64,000 nt of DNA from Citrus sinensis. Its lineage: Eukaryota; Streptophyta; Magnoliopsida; Sapindales; Rutaceae. Below are positions 12,002 through 21,457 of the stretch, in pieces. Numbering within the stretch: the first letter of the stretch is position 1; the number at the start of each line of letters is the position of its first letter. Made by a program: the position numbers and the translations under genes. The notes beneath the pieces were generated by a model. That model was not told the origin of the DNA, did no database searches, and was given only the letters and a program-made list of their open reading frames with translations. The stretch is from contig NC_068561.1 in assembly GCF_022201045.2 (NCBI RefSeq), positions 22,388,501-22,452,500 of the forward strand. Direction: 5' to 3'.

Positions 12002-13233
12002 TTTGTTGGTTTGCTTTGCTTGCTTTAATGGGAAATTTTTTTTTTTTTTTCCCTCTGCAGAGGCTGAAGTTTCAGTGACAATGAAAAAGAAAAACAACGA
12101 ACACAAGATGGAGAGAGAGAGAGAGAGAGAAAAAGAGAGCCAAGCCTTACATAAGAAGCTACACACGCTATTGGTCGTCAACTTTTTTTTTTGAATATTT
12201 TATTTTGGAAAAAAATAAATAACTGTCTATACTTTTAAATTCACAGTGTTTTGAAAAATAATATTATAACTTTTATTATACATAAAGAAAATAAAATATG
12301 GACTTGTTTGAAAAAGGCGCAGAGGAAATAGCTTATTTTATGATTGAGATGAATAGTTGAAATGTATTCGGATTTGGGAGCATCCTAACTTAATTTTAAT
12401 TTAGATTTGATAGTATTTCAAACGGATTAAGAGAAGGTTTGTTAATAAACAATAAATTAAGCAAATGGACGCAAAATCTAATGTGGATATAATCTAAATA
12501 TATGACTCCAAAATCGGAATGAAGATTTTTATTTAAAAACCAAAATGAAGCTACACAAAAATAATTAATTAATTAGCTATTCAAGTGCCAAGTAGCTCCA
12601 TCTCGAAAATGTGTTAGAATTTCTTCTTCCCGTAATTAATTAAATGCGTAGACTTCATTATGCTCGACAAATGACAATGAAACAAACGAAAATGCGTAAT
12701 TGTCTCGCTTTTAAACAACTGGAGTTTTTGAGGCTCCGACTTCAAATTTTAGAAGAGAAAAAAATTAATTTAAACTTTACCTAATCTAACTTTTTAGATG
12801 TCATATAATGGGCAGAATTCTCTGGACTTTAGTTCTAAAGTTAATAAAGCAAATAATTAAAATAATAAAGCAAAAGCAACCCATCATCTTGAATGAATCT
12901 CTTCAACGAGGCAGATGCAGCAAGCAAACAACAATAAAACGCAAACAGAGACAATGATGATTCTGAGAAGTTTTAAGTTTTGACCGAAAATGAAATACAG
13001 ACTAGCAATCATTCGGCATCTGATCACAACATAACAAAACATCTGAAACCGAAACCCTAATTTGATTTCATCACAAGTTTACCGCTGACCATTAGTGGCA
13101 AGTAGCAGCCTTAGAAACCCTAATTACAAAACACATTCCAAAATGGGCAAGGCTAATGTTATACGACGAGATCGGGAGAACCCAATTACCAAACAAAAAC
13201 AAAAAACCAGAAACCCTCCCAAAACGGCACGCC
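12002..13233. other. Spacer between the exonuclease copies
   Basis: Promoter and leader of copy 1 and 3' flank of copy 2. It has a GA microsatellite at about 12109-12136 close to the copy 1 start, where GA/CT runs are common in plant leaders. Otherwise it is AT-rich with no gene seen. Confidence 0.5.
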
Positions 13234-13869
13234 TCAAACGTCATTAGCATTAAGAACCCTGCCTATCTCAAAAGCAATAAACGCATCGAGGCAAGCGTAA
13301 AGAACCTGAGCGGGAGTAAGAACACGAGTATCCCAAGCACTGAGGGTAATGTTCCTCGGCTTGTTCACTTCCTTTTCCAAGACCTCCCACGACAGCGCCT
13401 TCAGACCCGCGAACCTCAGCCCCTCAATCTCGAGATCCTCCGCCGCCAGTGGCCTCAAATCCACCGTCCTAAAAACCTGCAGCCCGTAATTGTTCTCCAG
13501 CTTCTTCACATCTCCGTCGATCCCCACACCCACGAACGTATAATCCTCGTCGGACAAAAAGTTTGCGAGTGATTGGGGGATTCTTCGGGCGTGGATGATT
13601 TGGAAGATCAGGCAGCGGCGGCCGACGCAGAGTTGGAGCGTGGCGACGGGGTTTTGTTGCCGGCTGAAGCTTGGGCGCCACTCCACGTCGAGTCCCACAA
13701 TCAGGCAGTGGAGGCGACGGCGGTGGATGCGCTCGATCTCCGAGATCCAGTCGTCCACCACGGAAGGCGATCGGGTTACTTGAGTGAAGACGACGTCGTC
13801 GTAGAAGTGTACGGTGTATTCGTCGTGGGTGTTGTACTGAACTTCGTGTTTGCTTATGCTTATTGCCAT
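13234..13869 (-). CDS. Werner-type DEDDy 3'-5' exonuclease domain protein (copy 2)
   Basis: 211 residues, single exon, starting MAISISKHEVQYNTHDEY. Tandem paralogue of the downstream copy: both share GLD(L/V)EWRPSFSR, NPVA, LCVGRRCLIFQ, FVGVGI and PAQV-YAC-D blocks. Exo I Asp/Glu, Exo II Asp (GDVKKLE) and Exo III Tyr/Asp (LYACLDAF) are all present, so both copies look catalytically intact. They differ mostly in the middle (about residues 130-160, after Exo II), which may shape substrate choice. Third codon positions are GC-rich compared with neighbouring genes. Function beyond single-strand or duplex 3'-end trimming cannot be told from sequence. Confidence 0.9.
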   Translation of the reverse strand: MAISISKHEVQYNTHDEYTVHFYDDVVFTQVTRSPSVVDDWISEIERIHRRRLHCLIVGLDVEWRPSFSRQQNPVATLQLCVGRRCLIFQIIHARRIPQSLANFLSDEDYTFVGVGIDGDVKKLENNYGLQVFRTVDLRPLAAEDLEIEGLRFAGLKALSWEVLEKEVNKPRNITLSAWDTRVLTPAQVLYACLDAFIAFEIGRVLNANDV

Positions 13870-15046
13870 TCTTTTCTTTTCTTTTTCTTTTTTTTCTTTT
13901 TTTGGTTTTTCTTCTCGCTTAAGGTTTTCGTTTTCTGTACTCGCGAAAATGATTTGATTTGGTTATTATATAGACGACCTTTGGACTCTTTTCCACGGTC
14001 GTCACTTGTTTTTCCTTATATTAATTTTTGTTTTTGGATAATTGAGAAAATTAATTCAATGGTTTAAAATTTATTAAATCGAAAATTAAATGAGACGGTT
14101 AAACAATCAAATTGAGTGCTAATATGAAAAGGGAAGGTGATTTTAAAATTAAGATTGTGCGGTAGAGTAGTTGGTTTTTGGTGCATTAATGTTTTTAAGC
14201 AAGTAATTGTTTTTAAGAAGATTGAATCATAGTAATTGAAATATTTACTATTTTTTTTTTATCGAATGTATTCAGTGAGAGGAATGGTAACAATGTAAAA
14301 TTTAGGAATGACAGTAAGACCATAATATTTATTTTTGACAAGAAGATTTTAAATTAGCAATGTAAGATATTTGTAATCCCTACAATAAAATTAGGAATTA
14401 AAAGTTACAAATTAATTTTTTTACAAAATGAGAGGATACAACGGAACAAATGAAAAATGCCGAGTGACTACGGGCAGACATTGACGTGACGTGAACCGTC
14501 AACGTGTTCAAATGCTAGATGCTGTTGCGGGCATTTTCTTGGTTCGCAAGCCACCCTCCACACTCACTTCCCGCTATTCTTTTTTTTCCGGCTATTTTCC
14601 CGCCAATTGAATTGGGCCTTGATGTAAATGGACCTTAATTTCGAGACACATGGGTCCAATCTCGGACTGTCAAGATCTATAGCCCAAAAAAACAATTTCC
14701 TTTTACTCATTTAGAATACAACCATGCAAAGAGTGACGCCACATCTTAAATAATGTATCATTAATACATTGAATGATGAAATAATTGAATAGTTACTAAA
14801 AGAAATTATCAAAATTTATCATTTAAGGGATGAATATAACACATCACCTGAATGAAATCTTAAAATTTTATTCTAAAAGTAATAGGACTAATGTTATGTA
14901 AAGGAAAAATATTTTATGAAAATAAGAGTATCTCAATATTACATTTCGCTACAAAAGTACAAGTGATAAGTCTTATCAGTACACTAGCATCTAATTCTGA
15001 GCTACTACAGAAACCTTATGAATGGACCAAAACAAGTACAAAAACT
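13870..15046. other. Intergenic, no gene seen
   Basis: Holds the promoter of exonuclease copy 2 (a long CT/T-rich leader at about 13868-13915) and the 3' flank of the F-box gene. The rest is AT-rich and without recognisable repeats or coding signal. Confidence 0.5.
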
Positions 15047-16567
15047 TCATCGAATTTCTAGATGACTGGTCTTGGGAATAATTTGATTCAGCCAAGAAGA
15101 GACAGTAGTCTTCATTCTTGATTTATAGAATGAGTTTGCTTCTTCGTACACCCAGTTCTCAAATCCTTTGAATATCTTCTGGTTTGTTCCAACCATGAGT
15201 CTTTTTAGTGAAATTACATTCTCAAGCAAATACATCAACAGCTCTGCTTCATGCAAGTTACCGTAGAATCCATTGATCTCCAATTCTGTCAAATGCTCAT
15301 GGTGACATTGTGGAAGAAGCCTGTCTACCTCCTTCGGTTGTTTGATAAAACTTGGAGAGAACAAATTCAGTTGTAGCCTCTGCAACAGAGGAAACGCCCT
15401 GAGGATGTAAGCAATCCAGCTCAGATTGTCCTCATCATCAAATGGGTAAATTGCCAGAATCAATTCCTTCACATTGGTGAATACAGGTCCATTATCAGGA
15501 AGCTCAAGTGCCTTGATGGACAGAATTGAGATTAGATTCAGCTTTTCTAAATGAGTTACCTCGCTTGCTAATTTTGTTAGAGCATAAGTCACCCCGTCAA
15601 TTCGATTCTTGTTTGTGAATTTGAGATACACGTCAGTTAATTTAGGGACTTGCTTGAAGATGAAGCTTGACGGATGACCTGTATACTCCAATCTTGTTAG
15701 ATTCTCTGAAGAAACTTCAATCCCATTTAACCTGAAACAGTCTTTTATATCCAAGAACTTCAACTGGTGACTTGAATTTGTGAACTTTAAGTTGACAAGA
15801 TCTTGGCAGAGATGCAGACTCAGTTTCTTGAGAGACAAGCAATTTGACAAGAGATCCATTAACAGTCCATCATCAATGCACACGCGTCTCAGCTCAATAC
15901 TTATGAGAGAGCCGAGACTGTTGTAACTCAAAGGTGCACTGAAAGTGCATGAATCCAATCGCAATTGCCTGAGATTATGTTTCCCCTCAAGAGGCGAAGC
16001 TCGAAATTGATGGTGTTCAAATGAATTTGAAGTGGCACCACCGTTTCTGAAACTAGTGCACTCAGAAAGATCAATGTCAATACTTTCAACTCCCTTCAAA
16101 ACTGCAGAATTGATCCAGTGATCAATATGAGAAGAGAAATTCTTGCCCAAGTGAAAATGGATGGCCAAGGAGTTGATTTTGCCACCCCTAATGCGACGCT
16201 CATCCATTATCTTATCAACACGGTTTACAAACTTATGCCTTTGTACTTGTCTTTTCGATTCGAAGTCACAGGTGTTTCTGAATCGGTGAGCTCTACTCCC
16301 AAGTACATTAACAAAATCAAACTTGAGATCAGAGTGACTAGCCCAAATAAATCTCCATCTTTTTGATATAAAGCTTGTCCTCACAGCCTCTCTCAGTGGC
16401 AACAAAGAAACAATTGTGGTAAGAATCTCATCTGGTAGCTCCTCAAATCGGTCTAGCTTTCCCCTCATCTCGGCAGCTCTCAATCTTTTATTCCTCATCT
16501 TGCTTTCCAAGAATTGATGAAACACGAGCAATATGTTTGATGATTTCTGGTGGGATTTCAACGCCAA
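15047..16567 (-). CDS. F-box/LRR protein with FBD-like C-terminus
   Basis: 506 residues, single exon. The N-terminal F-box (about residues 40-85) reads FEELPDEILTTIVSLLP then VRTSFISKRWRFIW, the usual Skp1-binding pattern. Irregular leucine-rich repeats follow (about 170-400, with LRQLRLDSCTF, LKKLSLHLCQDL and LKFLDIKDCF). The C-terminal ELEINGFYGNLHEAELLMYL then ENVISLKRLMVG resembles the FBD region of plant F-box/RNI proteins. The likely role is substrate receptor of an SCF ubiquitin ligase; the target is unknown. A second Met, MRNKRLR, 23 residues in, may be the real start. This family expands fast by tandem duplication, so a one-to-one orthologue is not expected. It shares a 430-bp promoter region with a RING ligase gene on the other strand. 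Confidence 0.88.
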   Translation of the reverse strand: MALKSHQKSSNILLVFHQFLESKMRNKRLRAAEMRGKLDRFEELPDEILTTIVSLLPLREAVRTSFISKRWRFIWASHSDLKFDFVNVLGSRAHRFRNTCDFESKRQVQRHKFVNRVDKIMDERRIRGGKINSLAIHFHLGKNFSSHIDHWINSAVLKGVESIDIDLSECTSFRNGGATSNSFEHHQFRASPLEGKHNLRQLRLDSCTFSAPLSYNSLGSLISIELRRVCIDDGLLMDLLSNCLSLKKLSLHLCQDLVNLKFTNSSHQLKFLDIKDCFRLNGIEVSSENLTRLEYTGHPSSFIFKQVPKLTDVYLKFTNKNRIDGVTYALTKLASEVTHLEKLNLISILSIKALELPDNGPVFTNVKELILAIYPFDDEDNLSWIAYILRAFPLLQRLQLNLFSPSFIKQPKEVDRLLPQCHHEHLTELEINGFYGNLHEAELLMYLLENVISLKRLMVGTNQKIFKGFENWVYEEANSFYKSRMKTTVSSWLNQIIPKTSHLEIR

Positions 16568-16998
16568 ATCGAAGTTGGGTCAATTCTTGGTTATGAGTAA
16601 TAAATGTGATAGTTCTTTTTTCTATGTGTATATATAAACGAAATGGGATTTAATGTTTATCCGATTCCTTTTAGGACAAATCATAGTTTCCTATTCATTT
16701 CAGGATTTAATTAATGCTTAGCTGGCTCCTAAGATATTATACAATATTTGAGTTTCCTTTTCTGTGAAACCTTGTTCTAGTTTAGTTTCCTACTAACTAT
16801 CCGTTTCCTTTTTCATTTTAGATTCAATTTAGTTCCACTATATATGTTTTTGTACATGTGAAAGCACACCCACAATATTTTCTTCGCATCTTTTTGAAAT
16901 ATCTTCTCTCAATTCTTTCAAAGAACTTCAATTCCTCTTCCATTTTTTTTCCCCTTCTTCTTTCACAAAGATAATTACATTCAGATAATCCGATTGAG
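16568..16998. promoter_or_regulatory. Shared intergenic region of head-to-head F-box and RING genes
   Basis: Only 431 bp separate the two starts, so regulatory elements are probably shared. TATA-like TATATATAAAC lies at about 16628-16638 for the RING-side or F-box leader, and CTATATATG at about 16839-16847 precedes the RING gene. Both genes encode ubiquitin-pathway proteins, but a common task is only a guess. Confidence 0.4.
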
Positions 16999-17640
16999 AT
17001 GGCCACCACGGCCGTGTTTGATGAGTATCAGTGTGACATATATCAACCTGAAGATGATGATCTTATTCAATCAACCCACGATCACGAAGCTATTTTCTCC
17101 CTTCATCTTTTCTCAGCGACTCCTAACATCATGAACAAGAACCTCATTGTGCTGCAGCAAGATTTACTAGGCGGATGCGCATATTGGTCAGCAAACTTAT
17201 CAAGATGTCTCTCAGCCTTGAACGTAGCTTTCCATGCTCATCCAAGCATCATATACCAGATCACAAGTTATGCTCATTTGGCTGCGAATGAATATCATAA
17301 CATGGGCAGCGGGATTATTCCTCTAGTTGTGATCATTAAGGCTGCGAATGTAAGTTACGATATTAATGAAGAGGCCGCAGCCATTGATGAGGCTGTTACA
17401 AGATCAATTAACACACAGGTTTTGAAGTTGGCGCCTGCAAGTAAGTCTTCGATCCAGGCTTTAGAGAAAATTAAAGTTGAAGGGTGTTCGCAGCAATATT
17501 GCGTGATTTGCTTGGAAGTAATGAAAGAGGGATCAAAAGCTGCTCGCATGCCTTGCTCCCATATTTATCATCAAGATTGCCTTGTTAATTGGCTAAAGAA
17601 TAGTAGTCTTTGCCCGTTGTGTCGATTTCAATTGTCGTAA
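16999..17640 (+). CDS. RING-H2 finger protein, probable E3 ubiquitin ligase
   Basis: 213 residues, single exon. The C-terminal RING-H2 finger (about 167-211) begins YCVICLEVMKEG, continues MPCSHIYHQDCLVNWL and ends LCPLCRFQ. It has the full C-x2-C, C-x-H-x2-H-x2-C, C-x2-C set of zinc ligands, with His in position 5. The first 160 residues carry no recognisable domain, signal peptide or membrane segment, so the protein is likely soluble. The expected role is E2-dependent ubiquitin transfer; the substrate is unknown. The start is the first Met of the frame (MATTAVFDEYQ), shortly after an upstream TATA-like motif. Confidence 0.88.
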   Translation: MATTAVFDEYQCDIYQPEDDDLIQSTHDHEAIFSLHLFSATPNIMNKNLIVLQQDLLGGCAYWSANLSRCLSALNVAFHAHPSIIYQITSYAHLAANEYHNMGSGIIPLVVIIKAANVSYDINEEAAAIDEAVTRSINTQVLKLAPASKSSIQALEKIKVEGCSQQYCVICLEVMKEGSKAARMPCSHIYHQDCLVNWLKNSSLCPLCRFQLS

Positions 17641-18326
17641 TTGACAGATTCGTAACACTTTGTATATCCGAACTTCGTTATTTATTCTTTTCAGAAGTTG
17701 AAAAATCTTGTTTTTTCTTAATAACGGATTAAAGATTAAAATTTAATAATAATAATAATTAAAAAAAGCATTAATCTTCAGGGCTGTACCTTCCAATACA
17801 TTTAAGTACATTAATTAGATGTCACTTACTTTGATTCACTGGTTTTGATTATGATGTGTATCCGAAGTAGTTGATCAAGGTTGCTGTCAAGTTTTGTCTA
17901 ATGGAGTTTATTTAATTGGCTAGTATAAAATATTTTTGTATTGGATCTTATTCGATCAAGGTAGATTGAACTGTTATGTGGGATGCTAGCTCCATTAATA
18001 AACTCACCTCATAATATGTTAGTAAAAATATTTTTCTCGTTATCACTGTATAAATTTTAATATTGCACCACAAAAATATTGCACCACGCTGATCAAGTAA
18101 AGCTTTCCCATGACGTTGGCAAATTTAGCGTTGCCCCCGTCATGTTAACAATAATAGAAAAGAGACGATAATTATTACTATTATTAACAATATACAATTT
18201 GAAGGGTGCGGCTATCTTTAATTATATAGAATTGTAAAGGAGGTTATGGTAATTTAATAATGACCACATTAAATAGCTGCCCCATCATCGGTCTCTTTCC
18301 TACACACCGCAGTTCCCCCACAAAAG
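17641..18326. other. Intergenic, no gene seen
   Basis: AT-rich spacer with an ATA/AAT run near 17740-17760. Contains the 3' flank of the RING gene and the promoter of the next small gene. Confidence 0.5.
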
Positions 18327-18713
18327 ATGGCTGAAAACAAAACCAGCACAGTCACAGACCGAACCTCTGCTTTCATCAACTCAGTTTCCACTCATAACCC
18401 ACCACCGAAATCCAACCAAAAACAAGAACAAGAACAAGAAGAGGAGGAAGGAGAAGCAGGCTCAGGTCCTGAATCGAAACGCCGAAAGACCTGCCCGACA
18501 ATTCTCGACAAAATCCAAGAATTCTCACCTTCAATTTCAAACGCCAACTTCTCTTTCACTTTCGATACCAAATTCGCCCCTCGCTCCCCTGAGTCCACCC
18601 CAAAGTTCGGATCTTTCAACTTTGCGGTATCAGATTTAGATTCCGCGAAGGCTAAAGAAGCAGCTCAAGAACAAAAAGTATCTGCTGTCGTTGGTGAGTT
18701 TGAGAAAGACTGA
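18327..18713 (+). CDS. Unrecognised small acidic, probably nuclear protein
   Basis: 128 residues, single exon, family not recognised. It starts MAENKTSTVTDRTSAFINS. A Gln/Glu-rich low-complexity stretch (about 33-46) is followed by ESKRRKTCP, a likely nuclear localisation signal. Next come a hydrophobic segment TILDKIQEFSPSIS, then FSFTFDTKFAPRSPESTPKF, and a Lys/Glu/Ala-rich tail ending VVGEFEKD. Most of the chain looks disordered. SPEST could be a degradation or phosphorylation patch. Codon use is regular and the start lies in a plausible ACAAAAGATGG context, so I think it is real, but a partial gene model is possible. Confidence 0.6.
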   Translation: MAENKTSTVTDRTSAFINSVSTHNPPPKSNQKQEQEQEEEEGEAGSGPESKRRKTCPTILDKIQEFSPSISNANFSFTFDTKFAPRSPESTPKFGSFNFAVSDLDSAKAKEAAQEQKVSAVVGEFEKD

Positions 18714-19773
18714 TTTAATTTGTTTGTAATTTTTTGTTTGTACCATTAATTTGGCACTGAATACAATATTATGTACTGAAAGATCAAAAGGCCAAATGAA
18801 ATGAAATGGCACTGCTCTTAATTTTCTTTTTTTTTTTCCCCAAAAAAAAAAAAAGATTAAAGTAGTAGTGTTGATGATTGATTGAATCAGCGTTGAGTTT
18901 TCTTAATCCTTTGTTTACTCCCCAAAAAAAAAAAAAAGATTAAAGTAGTAGTGTTGATGATTGATTGAATCAGCGTTGAGTTTTCTTAATCCTTTGTTTA
19001 CTTTTCATAATGCCACATGCTTACTCTGTTACTTTACTCATCAAAGTGGGGTCGATTTTGTACAATTCATTATTAGTGGAGGTGGGTCCCCTGTTTTTCT
19101 CACTTGCACGTGCGGCTCTCAATTATTTGCTTTCGATTCTCGTTTCTATTACACTTTTTACATTTTCGACTTTTTGACCAAAGTGCCCTTTTCCGCGATT
19201 TCTACTGACCTGTCGAAAAACGGAGAATGACGCCTCGTCAGGAATGTATTCGGAAAACCAATTGAAACTACTGTGCCTTTAGCCTTTAGGTGTTATTTCG
19301 CTGGCAAACAGAGACCCCAATTTTATTACACCAATGTAGCGCACCTCGACCAAATCCATAAAACAATTGGGTAATGTTCAACATTATTAGTTATTACTTA
19401 TTAATTATTAAACTAATCAGGGATTGCCGATGTCCAGCCTAAATGCTAGCAGAGAGATGACCAAACGGCAGTATTAGTGGTGCCCCGTTTTGACATCTCT
19501 GTTTCAGCCTTTAGTCTTAAGAGATGCCATAGGGTGTTAAAACGGCCCCATGGAGGTGCCTTGTCGCCCGCCCCTCTATCAACATTTGGTCATTAATTAA
19601 AAAAGATATGAAATAATTCAAACTTGACTAACATGTGTTAAAAAACAGATAGAAAAATTAAGGCAGCACATACATCTGGACATATACTATATGCCTTGCA
19701 ATGTGACAAAGTGTCGTCTCAATGTATGTACATTGGAAATTTGGACAATACAGATGTTTAATATTTGAAAACA
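18714..19773. other. Intergenic, no gene seen
   Basis: Apart from the 83-bp duplication this is unremarkable non-coding DNA. A short open frame at about 18961-19230 overlaps the duplication and has no recognisable content. Confidence 0.5.
18837..19002 (+). repeat. 83-bp tandem duplication
   Basis: Two adjacent copies start CCCCAAAAAAAAAAAAAG and contain TAAAGTAGTAGTGTTGATGA, then CAGCGTTGAGTTTTCTTAAT. GATTAAAG occurs at 18855 and again at 18938, a period of 83. Apart from a slight length change in the A run the copies look identical, so the event is recent. It lies just downstream of the small acidic protein gene. Confidence 0.92.
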
Positions 19774-20475
19774 TTATAAAGAATAAATTAAATCATTGAG
19801 CATCATCACATTCTGATTCTCCTCATCACCATCATCATCATCATCCTTGTCCCGAATCTTGGCTGCGAGTCTCTCTCTGATTTGTCCGATTTCATGCCTT
19901 AATTTATGTCTTGCCATCTCTTCAGGAATCATCCTGACAAGTTTCTCAGGCTCCACCTCTCCAAGAAGAATCTTTCTTCTCAAATCAGGATTGTTTGAAT
20001 CCCTTACATTGAAAGAGATGGATCTGTACTTAAACTTGACTTCCTTGGTCCCATAATTGAAAGGAGCCAGCTTCTTGTAACATCAATGATTCACCAAATG
20101 AAAGCAACATCAATTGGGTCACAAGCTCTTGCTTGTTCCTTCATCGTTTCTTCAACCTCCCTAGCAACTTTAGGCAACTCTTCTAGAAGATTTTCACAAA
20201 TCTTGTATCGATAATAACCATGACATTTGAACTGGGACACCGTACTAAGCTCTTCTTACAAACATTAGGAGGCTGAACTCCAAGTGGTTTCCTGAAACTA
20301 TCAGTAAAAGCAGCCTGCTCCTCTTCTTCGATCTTTATCTTTGGAAAACCCGACTTAGAATTCTTGGCTGGAATTATTATCTCATCTTCACTCTCTGTAA
20401 TTTCTCTCTTAATATTTTGGTATTTTAGTGATTCATCACTGCTAGGTTTAATCCACGAAATTACATTAGTACCAC
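19774..20475 (-). pseudogene. Decayed TFIIS-like (central domain) gene
   Basis: Reading the minus strand, three frames in succession resemble the RNA polymerase II elongation factor S-II. First comes an acidic lead-in ending CKKSLVRCP. Next is a helical part with KICENLLEELPKVAREVEET, which ends at a stop after DPIDVAFIW. Last is FKYRSISFNVRDSNNPDLRR with LLGEVEPEKLVRMIPEEMA, the hallmark of the TFIIS central domain that contacts Pol II. Moving between the parts needs at least two frame changes, with no splice sites to explain them. No C-terminal zinc ribbon is present; the frame ends in an Asp-rich tail at 19774. I judge it a truncated pseudogene of a TFIIS-related gene; a rapidly evolving expressed gene is less likely. 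Confidence 0.7.
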
Positions 20476-21457
20476 TAGTACACTTCCTTTGGTTTCTTGA
20501 CCCAAAATAAAAAATAAAAAATTGGGTGAGAATATATCATATGGATTATCAGTGTCTTGGCGGGGGATTGAATGAAGAAATTAGCAATCGAAATCAGAAT
20601 GATTAATTTAGGTAAGTATTTTATAGAAAAAATAGAATAATGTGGGCAAGAGTGTCTTGGAAACTGTATTAATAATCTAACTTTTTTGTTTACTTGGGCT
20701 ACAAGAATTAGAGGCACTTTCCTAAACCAACCAAGCAAAAACCGTTATCCTTAGAGAAGAGAATGAAGCGGACAAGAAGATTTTTACTTGCTCTCTCTTT
20801 CTGGCTCAAAAACCCTAAAATAATAATAATATCAATCCTTCTAAATTGAACTCAAGATTTTAGTTTCAAATTGAGATTCTCTCTAGCCATAGTTACTTTC
20901 ATTTGAAATAAAAGCTTCAAATGAATGTACACAAGTTAATTGCCTGGACTAAAGTTAATTGCAGAAACAAAAGAACGTAGCGATGCATCGAAAAAAACAT
21001 ATCCCCATTTTGTCATTGTACAAAAGAATGCCCATAAAAGCATCTACAAGGACTCATTTTAATATTTTACTGTAAAGCGTAATGGTTTTTGGATTTGAGA
21101 TGGGGTCTGATTGATAGTTATGTATACATTGTGTACGATAATCGTCCACAAATTATTGAAGGAAAAGTGTTTAGTTTCTGATATGCTTTTAGGCGTTCAA
21201 TTAGAAAGTGTTAGAAACTGCTTAAAGACAATGGAATAATAAAATTACCTTGTTCGCTAAAAGAAATTTGATTCAATGATTAAAAAGAGAAAAGCATACC
21301 ATAATTTGCATGGGTAAAGAATCATGCCACAAGTATTCCCTAATGCAATAGGAAGAAATTTTGCGCAATGACCAAGGATTCCATTAATTAATACAACTTT
21401 TGCCAAATACAAAGTGTCAGTGTTTTTTTATACATAACAAGATAACTGTTATTCCAC
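20476..21457. other. Intergenic, no gene seen
   Basis: AT-rich flank between the TFIIS relic and the 3' end of the NAC gene. No repeat or coding signal was recognised. Confidence 0.5.

Noticed and set aside
11264-12194. Long open frames on the plus strand opposite exonuclease copy 1
   Set aside because: They mirror the GC-rich real gene on the minus strand and show no domain; the minus-strand frame has full exonuclease motifs.
13573-14067. Plus-strand frame opposite exonuclease copy 2
   Set aside because: Antisense shadow running into T-rich leader DNA; no recognisable protein.
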